A stretch of DNA of 13,760 nucleotides from an uncultured Pseudobdellovibrionaceae bacterium (GCA_937900305.1 CALCCV010000218.1:1-13760), one strand, 5' to 3'; numbered from the stretch's first letter, positions 5,560 through 12,164 are shown. Notes: generated from the sequence alone by a model not told the origin. Numbers and translations are program-made.

Positions 5560-6561
5560 TTATCTTGATCGGTGCGCGAGTCGCTGAACCAAAAGATCTA
5601 TTGAGTCACCAAATCGCCCAGACAACTGGCCTTTCGCTGAATTTAAATCGATCCAGCGGAAGTGAAAGTTCAAACCACGGTCTCCACCATCGCCGCTCAC
5701 TTTGTGAACCCAGCCATTGGCGATGTCATCGTCGGCAGTGAAGTGATAAACGTGTCGATGGAGATATTTTCTATGGACCGCGCTGAAAAATTGATATTCA
5801 TCCAACGCACCTTCAAATCTGAGATGCTCAAGATCAAGACCACTTTCTTCCCGAACTTCTCTCAGGGCAGCCTCTCTCGGGTTCTCCCCAACCTCTAACG
5901 TCCCACTTGGCACCTGAGTTCCCGCGTCCTGAAACTGTGGATCGTGATCAAACACCAAAAGCTGAGTTCCTGAGCTGCCTCGACGAGTGATATAGGCAAC
6001 GGCTTTGCGTGAGACCTTAGATTTGTCAAAACTATCGTATTGAGTACTTAACCAATAACGACGAACAAATTTTTCGATGTCTTCTGCAAAAAATCGACTT
6101 TCTAAGGAGCCACCAAACCGTTCAACAATTTTTCGCGATGGGACATTTTGATCTTCGCACGTCACAAGAATTTCAATCAAGCCAAGCGTCTGGCAAAACT
6201 TCAAACTCTGTTCAAACATTTTGGTCGCATAGCCATTTTCTCGGTGACCTGGATTCACAGCGTAGCCCACATGCCCCCCGCGCTCCATGAGGGCTCTATT
6301 CAACTCATACCTGACGTTGACTCGCCCAACAATTTTTTCATTTACAAAGCCATACAACATCGCGGATGGAACTCGATCGGGCTCAAGCTTGGATTTGTCT
6401 TTTTGATCTCTTAATAATTGAAGGTGTTCGTCATGGCGCATTCCTGGCTCCCAAACAAACGTGTACAAATTTAGGTCGTCATTTCGCCAATCTTCAACAC
6501 CCGCGAGAAAAATCGTTTCATCACCATCGGCCAACTCCCGAAGAACTAATTCTTGTTGCAC
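5560..6561 (-). CDS. GNAT acetyltransferase - Nudix hydrolase fusion
   Basis: A 333-residue, two-domain enzyme. Residues 1-170 are a GNAT domain with the acetyl-CoA-binding loop HRENGYATKMF (106-116) after strand GGHVGYAVNP, and the C-terminal VPSRKIVERFGG helix-turn. Residues about 185-333 are a Nudix domain with a complete Nudix box: G220, E226 and the R234-E235-V-R-E238-E239-S-G-L core, which binds the divalent metals for cleaving nucleoside-diphosphate-linked compounds. Both active-site signatures look intact. Start is GTG at 6561 with GGTAGG upstream. It converges on the ArsR gene with 11 bp between stops. Substrates of either half are unknown; the fusion suggests acetylation and pyrophosphohydrolysis of related metabolites, which is an inference. 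Confidence 0.85.
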   Translation of the reverse strand: MQQELVLRELADGDETIFLAGVEDWRNDDLNLYTFVWEPGMRHDEHLQLLRDQKDKSKLEPDRVPSAMLYGFVNEKIVGRVNVRYELNRALMERGGHVGYAVNPGHRENGYATKMFEQSLKFCQTLGLIEILVTCEDQNVPSRKIVERFGGSLESRFFAEDIEKFVRRYWLSTQYDSFDKSKVSRKAVAYITRRGSSGTQLLVFDHDPQFQDAGTQVPSGTLEVGENPREAALREVREESGLDLEHLRFEGALDEYQFFSAVHRKYLHRHVYHFTADDDIANGWVHKVSGDGGDRGLNFHFRWIDLNSAKGQLSGRFGDSIDLLVQRLAHRSR

Positions 6562-6650
6562 GCTTTACCTACCGTAATACCAATAGCAACATCGAGGACT
6601 CTCCCTGTTGCCCAGATGAACACATCCGACAAAAGAATCTGTTCCGAGAT

Positions 6651-7154
6651 CTAATTCTCGTTGCTACCTTCAAACATCGTATTTCCATTTGGAGTCTTTG
6701 CCGGAACAGCTTGTGCGACATCAAAATGCTCAACAATTTTTCCATTTTCAAGCCTAAAAATGTCGACGACAGCCCGACCCAGATCTTTTTCATCGATTTT
6801 CGAATGAAGGTGGAGCACAACCAAATCGCCCTCGGCAATAGCTCGATATATTTTCACATTTGATTTTGGATGTTCTTTAAAAAAACCTTCAAAATAGCCA
6901 TAAAAAGCTGCGGCACCGTTGGGAACCTGGGGATTGTGTTGAATGTATTTTTCGCCGAAATATTTCTTCGCTGCTTCCGTCGGCTTATGTTGATTGAACG
7001 CTAAATCATAAAATTCTGTAACTATCTTTTTATTGAGTGCAGCGGTCGCCAAGGAATTTGCCGACTTCTGCGCGTAAACACTCCCAGAGAGAGAGATGAC
7101 CGCTATAGCGGTCATCTCCATGACAAACCTCCGCGGCGAGCGTATCGCGTTCAC
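6651..7154 (-). CDS. SnoaL/NTF2-like protein with predicted signal peptide
   Basis: The mature part, starting about ALNKKIVTEFYDLAFNQHKP, is a SnoaL-like/NTF2 fold domain. It has the signatures KYIQHNPQVPNG, GYFEGFFKEHP and the strand pair GDLVVLHLHSK and VVDIFRLENGKIVEHFDV, typical of small export-directed SnoaL proteins. A signal peptide ending SVYAQ precedes it. The start is uncertain. GTG at 7154 gives a positively charged n-region (RSPRR) but poor ribosome-site spacing. ATG at 7121 has GGAGG seven bases upstream but lacks charge. ATG at 7253, with an excellent AGGAGA, would add a DoxX-like N-terminus in frame. A perfect 26-bp palindrome lies directly after the 7121 ATG. Function is unknown; catalytic and ligand-binding roles both occur in the family. 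Confidence 0.75.
   Translation of the reverse strand: MNAIRSPRRFVMEMTAIAVISLSGSVYAQKSANSLATAALNKKIVTEFYDLAFNQHKPTEAAKKYFGEKYIQHNPQVPNGAAAFYGYFEGFFKEHPKSNVKIYRAIAEGDLVVLHLHSKIDEKDLGRAVVDIFRLENGKIVEHFDVAQAVPAKTPNGNTMFEGSNEN
7093..7118. repeat. Perfect 26-bp palindrome beside a start codon
   Basis: Half-site GAGATGACCGCTA is followed without spacer by its exact complement. It lies inside the SnoaL-like gene immediately after the candidate ATG at 7121-7119 and encodes part of the signal peptide hydrophobic core. No T-run follows on either strand, so it does not look like a simple terminator. In RNA it would make a strong hairpin. Confidence 0.85.
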
Positions 7155-7174
7155 CCTTTTTTTGAGGTTTTCAA

Positions 7175-7253
7175 GTTTTGCAATATTAACTGCGCCACCT
7201 GGAATGCTTAGCTGCACCAAGACACTCTGTGGAATCCAAAATGCGATGTTCAT
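7175..7253 (-). pseudogene. DoxX-like N-terminal remnant fused in frame upstream of the SnoaL-like gene
   Basis: An excellent ribosome site (AGGAGAAATAT) precedes an ATG at 7253. About 26 codons follow, MNIAFWIPQSVLVQLSIPGG and then AVNIAKL, which resemble the first membrane helix of DoxX-family small membrane proteins. Similarity fades there and the frame runs straight into the SnoaL-like signal region. The rest of a DoxX gene (about 100 codons) is absent. It is either a deletion scar or a functional leader; the identification is tentative because the stretch is short. Confidence 0.4.
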
Positions 7254-7394
7254 ATATTTCTCCTGCGTCCTCGAGTTCAGCAACTCGAGGCGCGAAATCG
7301 ACCTGTATGAAGTCAATTCAATCACCTACCGGTCGATCCTACAAAAGAAAATGTGTGTTTGAGTTTGTTCTTTCCCTGAGTTGATGAATTATTA

Positions 7395-7970
7395 TTAACG
7401 AATGTATTTGAAACCGCTCGTCACGCCATTACCCAGCATATAGCCAAGTTGGATATTGAAATATCCGAGGGCTTCCAGTTGCCGAGCATTCTGAAGGGGG
7501 CCTGCATTGACGGCGTCAAAACCAATTGCTCGTAAAAGTTCGAGCACCTTATTGCGTGCGATTTCGTCGTCACTTGCAGCGAAAGCAGTTAAAGTTTGTC
7601 CGTTTAACTTTCCAGTCTCCATGTGTTGAGCGAAGATGGTATTAAATGCTTTGACCACTTTAGCTTTTGATAGTTTTTTTTGAAGTTCCTCAGCACCACT
7701 TGTGTTGTAACCGATGGCAAGTTGCATTTCAGCCGTTAAAGCATTCGTCGCATCAATGACGATCTTTCCGTTCGATACGGCTCCGATTTGTTTTACAACG
7801 TTATCTATAGCTCCAAACGGCACGGCCAAGACAATAACGTCTGCACCGGCGGCTATCTCATTCACGTTTTGTTCGTTACTGACTCTCGATTCAATTCCCG
7901 CTTTCGTGAAACCGCGATGGATCGCGCTGCCTACATTTCCGCTTCCAATGATTCCTACTTTTGTCGCCAT
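7395..7970 (-). CDS. NAD(P)-binding F420-dependent-oxidoreductase-family protein (NADP oxidoreductase, coenzyme F420-dependent type)
   Basis: A 191-residue protein starting MATKVGIIGSGNVGSAIHRG. The GxGxxG dinucleotide-binding loop lies at residues 9-14 at the end of the first Rossmann strand. ADVIVLAVPFGAID, KIVIDATNAL and VVKAFNTIFAQHM follow the PF03807 pattern, and a C-terminal helical part contains NARQLEALGYFNIQLGY. The domain is about the usual size of stand-alone bacterial members, which generally use NADPH; F420 use is unproven. The ATG at 7970 is chosen for AAGGAGA just upstream. It is divergent from a LysR regulator, a classical regulator-target arrangement, and is probably controlled by it through the dyads at 8044-8060 and 8072-8089. 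Confidence 0.85.
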   Translation of the reverse strand: MATKVGIIGSGNVGSAIHRGFTKAGIESRVSNEQNVNEIAAGADVIVLAVPFGAIDNVVKQIGAVSNGKIVIDATNALTAEMQLAIGYNTSGAEELQKKLSKAKVVKAFNTIFAQHMETGKLNGQTLTAFAASDDEIARNKVLELLRAIGFDAVNAGPLQNARQLEALGYFNIQLGYMLGNGVTSGFKYIR

Positions 7971-8043
7971 AACTATCTCCTTTTGTGACCGATGTTTAAA
8001 TCGGAAGTGTGCTCTGAAGACATTATTGTCCAAATTTATGCTG

Positions 8044-8060
8044 TTGATTAGATGCATCAA
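8044..8060. promoter_or_regulatory. Candidate LysR recognition dyad
   Basis: TTGAT, seven bases, ATCAA: an interrupted dyad containing T-N11-A spacings typical of LysR sites. It lies between the oxidoreductase and LysR genes. Confidence 0.35.
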
Positions 8061-8071
8061 AGTGATTTTAG

Positions 8072-8089
8072 TGTTCCACTAGTGCAACA
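8072..8089. promoter_or_regulatory. Candidate LysR operator close to its own start codon
   Basis: TGTTCCACTAGTGCAACA has 8 of 9 dyad pairs and lies about 20 bp before the LysR start, in the divergent intergenic region. The location suits autorepression and control of the oxidoreductase. Confidence 0.45.
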
Positions 8090-8110
8090 ATGAGATACGG
8101 GGGTGATATG

Positions 8111-9019
8111 ATGGATCTAGAGCTGAATCGAATTTTTGTGAAAGTCGTGCAGTTCGACAGCTTTTCAAAGGCCGCGGCAGCCATGAAAATGCCGAAATCT
8201 ACTGTGAGTCGATCGATCACTCGACTGGAGCGGGAGACGGGTACGAAACTCCTCATACGTTCAACACGCAGCTTAGCTCTCACTGACGCTGGACAAGCAT
8301 TTTATGAGGCCAGTCTAGGTCCGATTCATCAGCTCGAAGATGCTCAGAAGTCTCTGTATGGCAAAGACAACCTGTTAACCGGGACTGTGCGAATCACAGC
8401 GCCTGAAGATCTGGGGACTTTTGTTATCGCTCCGGCAATTGCAAAGTTGTCTGCGCAAAATCCCTCACTCCGCTTTGATCTGAAATACACAGACACGCGC
8501 TTAGATTTAATCAAAGAGGGATTTGATCTCGCCGTTCGAATTGGGCCTATCAAAATTAGTGGCCTAAAAATTAAGACCGCAGGGGAAGTCATTCTGGTTC
8601 CCGTCGCTTCACCAGGTTACCTAAAGGGAAAGGCTAAAATCAAAGTTCCTCGCGAGTTAAGCCTCCATCAGTGTTTGTCTTTGGATCTTCAGCAAACAGC
8701 ATCCAGGTGGACACTTCGCGCAGGAGAAAAAACAGTTCATGTGCCGATTCAGGCCAAAATTTTATGCAATCAAATGAGCAGTTTGGTTCAGATGGCCCTG
8801 GCAGATGGCGGGATCGCACTGGTGCCAACCTATATCTGTCAGCCTTACTTAGAAAATGGACAGCTAATAAGGGTACTCCCGCCCTGGAGTGACTCCGGCT
8901 GGCCCGTGTCGATCCTCTCGCCACTAGCGCCGTCATCTTCAGCTCGCCTCAAAATAACCATCGATAAATTGTTGGAAGAACTTAAAGCCACAGAGGCAAT
9001 GGCGAAAGGCTCAAAATGA
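8111..9019 (+). CDS. LysR family transcriptional regulator
   Basis: A 302-residue regulator. The N-terminal winged helix-turn-helix (1-60) reads LNRIFVKVVQFDSFSKAAAA, then MKMPKSTVSRSITRLERETG and TKLLIRSTRSLALTDAG. The rest is the periplasmic-binding-protein-like effector domain (about 90-290), with LTGTVRITAPEDLG, GFDLAVRIGPI and ADGGIALVPTYI, closest to the AaeR/DmlR-like group. Two adjacent ATGs are possible (8108 and 8111). GGGGG at 8099-8103 is better spaced for 8111, though the extended GGGGGTGAT pairing could serve either. It diverges from the F420-type oxidoreductase, its likely target, and ends 11 bp from the converging dioxygenase gene. The effector is unknown. Confidence 0.92.
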   Translation: MDLELNRIFVKVVQFDSFSKAAAAMKMPKSTVSRSITRLERETGTKLLIRSTRSLALTDAGQAFYEASLGPIHQLEDAQKSLYGKDNLLTGTVRITAPEDLGTFVIAPAIAKLSAQNPSLRFDLKYTDTRLDLIKEGFDLAVRIGPIKISGLKIKTAGEVILVPVASPGYLKGKAKIKVPRELSLHQCLSLDLQQTASRWTLRAGEKTVHVPIQAKILCNQMSSLVQMALADGGIALVPTYICQPYLENGQLIRVLPPWSDSGWPVSILSPLAPSSSARLKITIDKLLEELKATEAMAKGSK

Positions 9020-9030
9020 TCGAAGAGATT

Positions 9031-9825
9031 TTAATCAGAGACGCTCGGTGAATGCGCTTTTCGAATAGCAACTTGAACCGGTGATTGAAGTGCACCAGAA
9101 CACAGTCCCGGTTTTGGCAACAACGGCGGCTGAGCCATGAATTTTGGATTTTGACCCTGATGAGCCTGCGCCGAGTGGACTATAAATGGATGGCACAAAT
9201 AAACAGTTCCCGCGGCGCCTGTCGCCAGCGCCTCTATGCAATTTTCGGTTTCACGAAATTCGTTCTTTGCTAGCTCTGCTAGCGTCAGCCCACTTTTTCC
9301 ATAAGGAAATAGCTGCCGAGCGATTTTCATATGCGAACCTACTCGCAACTTGGTCGGTGCATCTTGATCGGATACATCCGAAAAAAGAAAAAGCATCAAC
9401 AGCAGACGGCCGTCACTATTGATATTCACTCTCCACTGCATAAAATCGGGATTGTGAAAATCGAGACTCATATCGACGTGCCATCCAGTATCGTTCGGAA
9501 TATTCGGACTTGGAAAGCGAACGGGAAATGTCCCGACGGCCTTCGGGGCTAGCCAGCAACCTTCGCCTGCCAAAGAGTTGTAAGCTGCAACCAAGGATTC
9601 CGAATTGGCCGCCTCTACAAAAGGAGCGTCGGTGTACATTCCCAATCTGATAACGGGCTGACTCGAAAACTCTGAGTCCTCGCGGGAAACCTTTAAATCC
9701 CGCCAAAGTATCTCGCGCACTTTTGTCGCGAGCTGACTATCAAAAGCATTGTCCACGCGAATAAAACCTTTACTCACAAACTCTTGAATCTGGTCATCTA
9801 AAAGCGGTCTAAATTTTGTACTCAT
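9031..9825 (-). CDS. PhyH-like Fe(II)/2-oxoglutarate dioxygenase family protein
   Basis: A 264-residue protein of the phytanoyl-CoA dioxygenase-like group. The jelly-roll core shows the iron ligands H116-x-D118 in GWHVDMS and a distal His in CHPFIVHSAQAHQG (H217 most likely). DAPTKLRVGSHMKIARQLFP and PKFMAQPPL are group signatures. The position near the end that normally holds the 2-oxoglutarate-binding Arg (PRF-type) reads P-K-F, with Lys228; Lys could still bind the carboxylate, so activity is uncertain. Such enzymes hydroxylate small molecules using O2 and 2-oxoglutarate. The ATG at 9825 has AGGTGT close upstream. It converges on LysR and lies 54 bp after a GNAT gene on the same strand, possibly co-transcribed. 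Confidence 0.8.
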   Translation of the reverse strand: MSTKFRPLLDDQIQEFVSKGFIRVDNAFDSQLATKVREILWRDLKVSREDSEFSSQPVIRLGMYTDAPFVEAANSESLVAAYNSLAGEGCWLAPKAVGTFPVRFPSPNIPNDTGWHVDMSLDFHNPDFMQWRVNINSDGRLLLMLFLFSDVSDQDAPTKLRVGSHMKIARQLFPYGKSGLTLAELAKNEFRETENCIEALATGAAGTVYLCHPFIVHSAQAHQGQNPKFMAQPPLLPKPGLCSGALQSPVQVAIRKAHSPSVSD

Positions 9826-9879
9826 ACACCTATTTTGTAACTGAATATCCAGTCCACCATCTCATCGTAGCAGGTTTTT

Positions 9880-10326
9880 TCATTCCGGCAAACGATCCCA
9901 ATCCAAATAAGGGGTGCGCCCGAAAGATTCCGGATAAAGAGCCATGGCTGACTTATGAAATCTGAATCCCTGTTTATGATAAAAAGCTTCATTGCCAAAA
10001 GTTGATGTCAGATAAATACAAGTCTTCGGAGCCTTCTCGATGAGGGCTTGCATGATTTTTTGCCCTAAACCTTTCTTTTGAAAATCAGTATCTACAACAA
10101 CATCATAAATCGAAGAATACATTTCAAAGTCAGTGATCATTCGACCAACTGCAATCAATCGTTCTTGAAACCAGACGGAAGCAACTACTTGGCTATTAGA
10201 AAAGGCTCGATCGACCTTTTCAGAATCGCTCCGTTTCATTTCTGTTTTGTTGTAAATTTCGATAGCCTTAGCAATCCAACTCGCATCGTAGCCATAACGA
10301 ACCTCAAACTGTTCTATTTCTGCCAT
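9880..10326 (-). CDS. GNAT family N-acetyltransferase
   Basis: A 148-residue acetyltransferase. Strand IYDVVVDTDFQKKG leads into the acetyl-CoA loop QKKGLGQKIM (83-92), the canonical Q/R-x-x-G-x-G motif. TCIYLTSTFGNEAFYHKQGF is the usual motif-B strand-helix with the conserved Y-x-x-x-G-F. Length and domain are complete. The ATG at 10326 has GGGGAG just upstream. It precedes the PhyH-like gene by 54 bp on the same strand and may form a two-gene unit with it. The substrate amine is unknown. Confidence 0.9.
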   Translation of the reverse strand: MAEIEQFEVRYGYDASWIAKAIEIYNKTEMKRSDSEKVDRAFSNSQVVASVWFQERLIAVGRMITDFEMYSSIYDVVVDTDFQKKGLGQKIMQALIEKAPKTCIYLTSTFGNEAFYHKQGFRFHKSAMALYPESFGRTPYLDWDRLPE

Positions 10327-10359
10327 GAGCTCCCCGCACGCGGTTAGGGTTTGAAAAGA

Positions 10360-10404
10360 TGGACTCCAACCCGGGATAATCCAGGTGCAAAAAAAAGGAG
10401 TCCA
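10360..10404. repeat. Inverted repeat TGGACTCC/GGAGTCCA
   Basis: Perfect 8-bp arms at 10360-10367 and 10397-10404 with 29 bases between, just before an ATG at 10411 that opens the possible transposase remnant. It could be an insertion-sequence leader hairpin; the ribosome-site-like AAGGAG lies in the right arm. Confidence 0.45.
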
Positions 10405-10410
10405 CCTATA

Positions 10411-10625
10411 TGAAAAGTCATTCTGACGTCAAAAATAGTCAACCGGGAATTCTTATCAAACCTGCTGTCTCCGCAGCAAATCCAGGAACAGTTGGTTGAA
10501 CGATGTCGAGATGTAGCACTTGCTTTCGGCACGGCGCTACTGAATTCGGGACACCATATAGTCAGTTTGAGAACCAGATGTTCGCAGAGGATTTTACGGG
10601 CTTTCTTTTTTCAATCTCCTGTCTA
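10411..10625 (+). pseudogene. Degraded coding fragment, possibly a transposase N-terminus
   Basis: An ATG at 10411 opens MKSHSDVKNS in one frame. The frame one base on reads NREFLSNLLSPQQIQEQLVE and then RCRDVALAFGTALLNSG, reaching a TAG near 10623-10625. Joined by one frameshift this looks like a transposase N-terminus of the IS4 type, and the inverted repeat just upstream fits an insertion sequence edge. The remaining ~300 codons are missing. Identification is weak, resting on style and context only. From 10626 to 10676 nothing recognisable is seen. Confidence 0.25.
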
Positions 10626-10676
10626 GCGACTTAGCTGCAGAGAGGCAGGCCCTCGTAAGACCTCTTGTTTACAACA

Positions 10677-10724
10677 GAGTCTACGACTATACTGAACCAT
10701 ATGGCTCAGTATAGTCGTAGACTC
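10677..10724. repeat. 48-bp near-perfect palindrome centred on the ArsR start codon
   Basis: Arm GAGTCTACGACTATACTGA (10677-10695) and its exact complement (10706-10724) flank ten bases containing the self-complementary CCATATGG, so 23 of 24 dyad pairs match. The ATG at 10701 begins exactly at the dyad centre and the right arm encodes the first residues of the ArsR protein. In RNA, a 19-bp stem would present the AUG in its loop. No ribosome site is seen before it. Confidence 0.95.
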
Positions 10725-11081
10725 GATATAACATTTGCTGCACTCTCAGACTCCACACGACGTGGAGTTCTCGTCCAGCTTGGACGAGGTGACGCTTCGA
10801 TTACAAAACTTGCAGAATTGTTTCATATGTCTCTGACGGGCATGAAGAAGCACGTCGGAATTTTGGAAGATGCTCGTCTAGTGAAGACAGAAAAACGGGG
10901 TCGGGTGCGAACCTGCGAGCTTGGCTTACGCCGGCTAGATATAGAAACGGCTTGGCTCGAAAATTATAGAGAGCTCTGGGACAAACGATTCGATGCGCTT
11001 GAGGTTCTCGTTCAAGAATTAAAACAAAGAGGGGCAGCAAATAAAACACCCAACAAATGCAGAACGAAAGTCAGAGCGTGA
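10701..11081 (+). CDS. ArsR family winged-helix regulator (SRPBCC-linked type)
   Basis: A 126-residue regulator beginning MAQYSRRLDITFAALSDSTR, the standard start of metal-independent ArsR proteins that pair with SRPBCC genes. The helix-turn-helix ITKLAELFHMSLTGMKKHVG, then ILEDARLVKTEKRGRVRTCEL (wing), occupy about residues 37-80, followed by the WLENYRELWDKRFDALEVLV dimerisation helix. No CxC metal motif is present. The ATG at 10701 is chosen because family similarity starts there; no Shine-Dalgarno is visible and the start is buried in a 48-bp palindrome. The SRPBCC reading frame follows with overlap, in the common ArsR-then-SRPBCC order. The palindrome may be its operator or a translational control hairpin. 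Confidence 0.85.
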   Translation: MAQYSRRLDITFAALSDSTRRGVLVQLGRGDASITKLAELFHMSLTGMKKHVGILEDARLVKTEKRGRVRTCELGLRRLDIETAWLENYRELWDKRFDALEVLVQELKQRGAANKTPNKCRTKVRA

Positions 11082-11121
11082 GCTCGTTTCCTCACGTATC
11101 ATCAACGCTCCGTCGCGCCTC

Positions 11122-11520
11122 GTGTTTGAGGCTTGGAGCAACTCTGAACTCTTTAAGAAGTGGTGGGTGCCTAAATCTGCCCCAATCAGGCTTGAGTCTT
11201 GTGAGATGGATGTTAGCACAGGCGGAAAATATCGTCTTGTGTTCAGCGCTGATGGTCAGAGCGCGGAGTTTTACGGGAAGTACCTCGAAGTCACTCCGTA
11301 CACGCGATTGGTTTGGACCAACGACGAAGGAGGAGCTGATGCCGCAACCATTACTACAGCGACCTTCGAAGAAATTAATGGCCTGACCTTAGTGACAGTG
11401 CACGATCTATATCCATCCAAAGAAGCACTCGACGAGGCCATCACGACCGGTTCTAGCGGCGCAATGCCTGAGCAGTTGGAGCAACTCGAACAGCTCATTG
11501 TTCACCAGAGAAGCCGTTAG
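11122..11520 (+). CDS. SRPBCC (AHSA1-like) protein lacking a normal start codon
   Basis: The frame encodes an AHSA1-type SRPBCC domain: FEAWSNSELFKKWWVPKS, then CEMDVSTGGKYRLVFSADG, FYGKYLEVTPYTRLVWTNDE, ITTATFEEINGLTLVTVHDL and the C-terminal SSGAMPEQLEQLEQL helix. Recognisable family sequence begins earlier, at about 11071 (SERELVSSRIINAPSRLVF), and the frame is open back to 11023. No ATG, GTG or TTG occurs in it before the GTG at 11122. Starting there would drop the first beta strand. A GAGGGG lies about seven bases before an ATA at 11041. An ATG at 11057 is in a different frame. Either the start is atypical, it is made by frameshift from ArsR, or the gene has decayed. Coordinates give the first conventional start only. 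Confidence 0.7.
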   Translation: MFEAWSNSELFKKWWVPKSAPIRLESCEMDVSTGGKYRLVFSADGQSAEFYGKYLEVTPYTRLVWTNDEGGADAATITTATFEEINGLTLVTVHDLYPSKEALDEAITTGSSGAMPEQLEQLEQLIVHQRSR

Positions 11521-11530
11521 ACCGTATACT

Positions 11531-11647
11531 ATGGAAGCGGGAGAGGTTTTGGGCTGCAGAGCCGGGACGAGGCGACGAACCTCCTCACCTCCACCCAAAC
11601 AAGAGCCTGTACGGCCACGACCTACGCCACCACCGGCGAGCAACTAG
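11531..11647 (+). CDS. Small GC-rich ORF with proline-rich tail (38 aa), doubtful
   Basis: An ATG ten bases after the SRPBCC stop opens 38 codons ending SSPPPKQEPVRPRPTPPPAS-N, with TAG at 11645-11647. The tail is a convincing Pro-Arg-rich low-complexity C-terminus, and the stretch is visibly richer in G and C than its surroundings. No ribosome site is seen. It could be the 3' scrap of a longer imported gene. The opposite strand reads Gly-rich and is an alternative. Its stop overlaps the stop of the converging ORF by three bases. Confidence 0.25.
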   Translation: MEAGEVLGCRAGTRRRTSSPPPKQEPVRPRPTPPPASN

Positions 11648-12060
11648 CGGGAACCTTTGACCCGATGAAAGCTCTTGATAAAACTAGGCTCGTCCGACAC
11701 TTCGGAGCAAAACGGAAGGGCATTCTTGACGAGTTGAATTTCGTCTCCGAGCGATGTCGCCATGCTTTTAGAGACAGGCATCAGTGAGAACACTCCTCCT
11801 TCTTGAGCGGACTGGCTAAGGACCAAAGCCCTTTTTAGAAAATTTAAATTTTTGTCGAGGAGGGCGCAGTAGTTCGCAAATGTGTCAGGGGTGGAATGGA
11901 CCAGCAATTCCTCTTGATGCGGAATGATTCGACCATTCAATGACATTTTCAAAAATGGAGCCGCTGCCAAAAATGCTTCAGCAGGGTTGAGACCCGTGAG
12001 GAAAATATCTGGCAGCCCCGGCTCAACAGCCCAAGTGTAAATGGTGCGATCCGTACCCAC
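11644..12060 (-). CDS. Hypothetical protein, unrecognised (possibly a C-terminal fragment)
   Basis: A 138-residue ORF starting at GTG 12060 with no ribosome site. The sequence YTWAVEPGLPDIFLTGLNPA, FLAAAPFLKMSLNGRIIPHQ and YCALLDKNLNFLKRALVL looks like a mixed alpha-beta protein, and codon use resembles the neighbours, so coding is plausible. Protein-like sequence (LLGCREADFVKDNNLDSYVG) continues upstream in frame to an in-frame TGA near 12121, with another stop before it. The present ORF may therefore be the 3' part of a broken gene. I recognise no family. It lies downstream of the membrane-anchored SRPBCC gene on the same strand, 104 bp away. Confidence 0.45.
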   Translation of the reverse strand: MGTDRTIYTWAVEPGLPDIFLTGLNPAEAFLAAAPFLKMSLNGRIIPHQEELLVHSTPDTFANYCALLDKNLNFLKRALVLSQSAQEGGVFSLMPVSKSMATSLGDEIQLVKNALPFCSEVSDEPSFIKSFHRVKGSR

Positions 12061-12164
12061 GTACGAATCGAGATTATTGTCTTTTACGAAATCTGCTTCT
12101 CGGCACCCAAGGAGATGCGATCAACGCACTTCTCATGGCTCAAATTGCATTGTTAAAACAACTG

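Noticed and set aside
6545..6665. Imperfect repeat CTAATTCTYGTTGC at about 6547 and 6651
   Set aside because: About 14 bp with a mismatch in two gene ends; it could be a duplication trace but is within chance for this length and distance.
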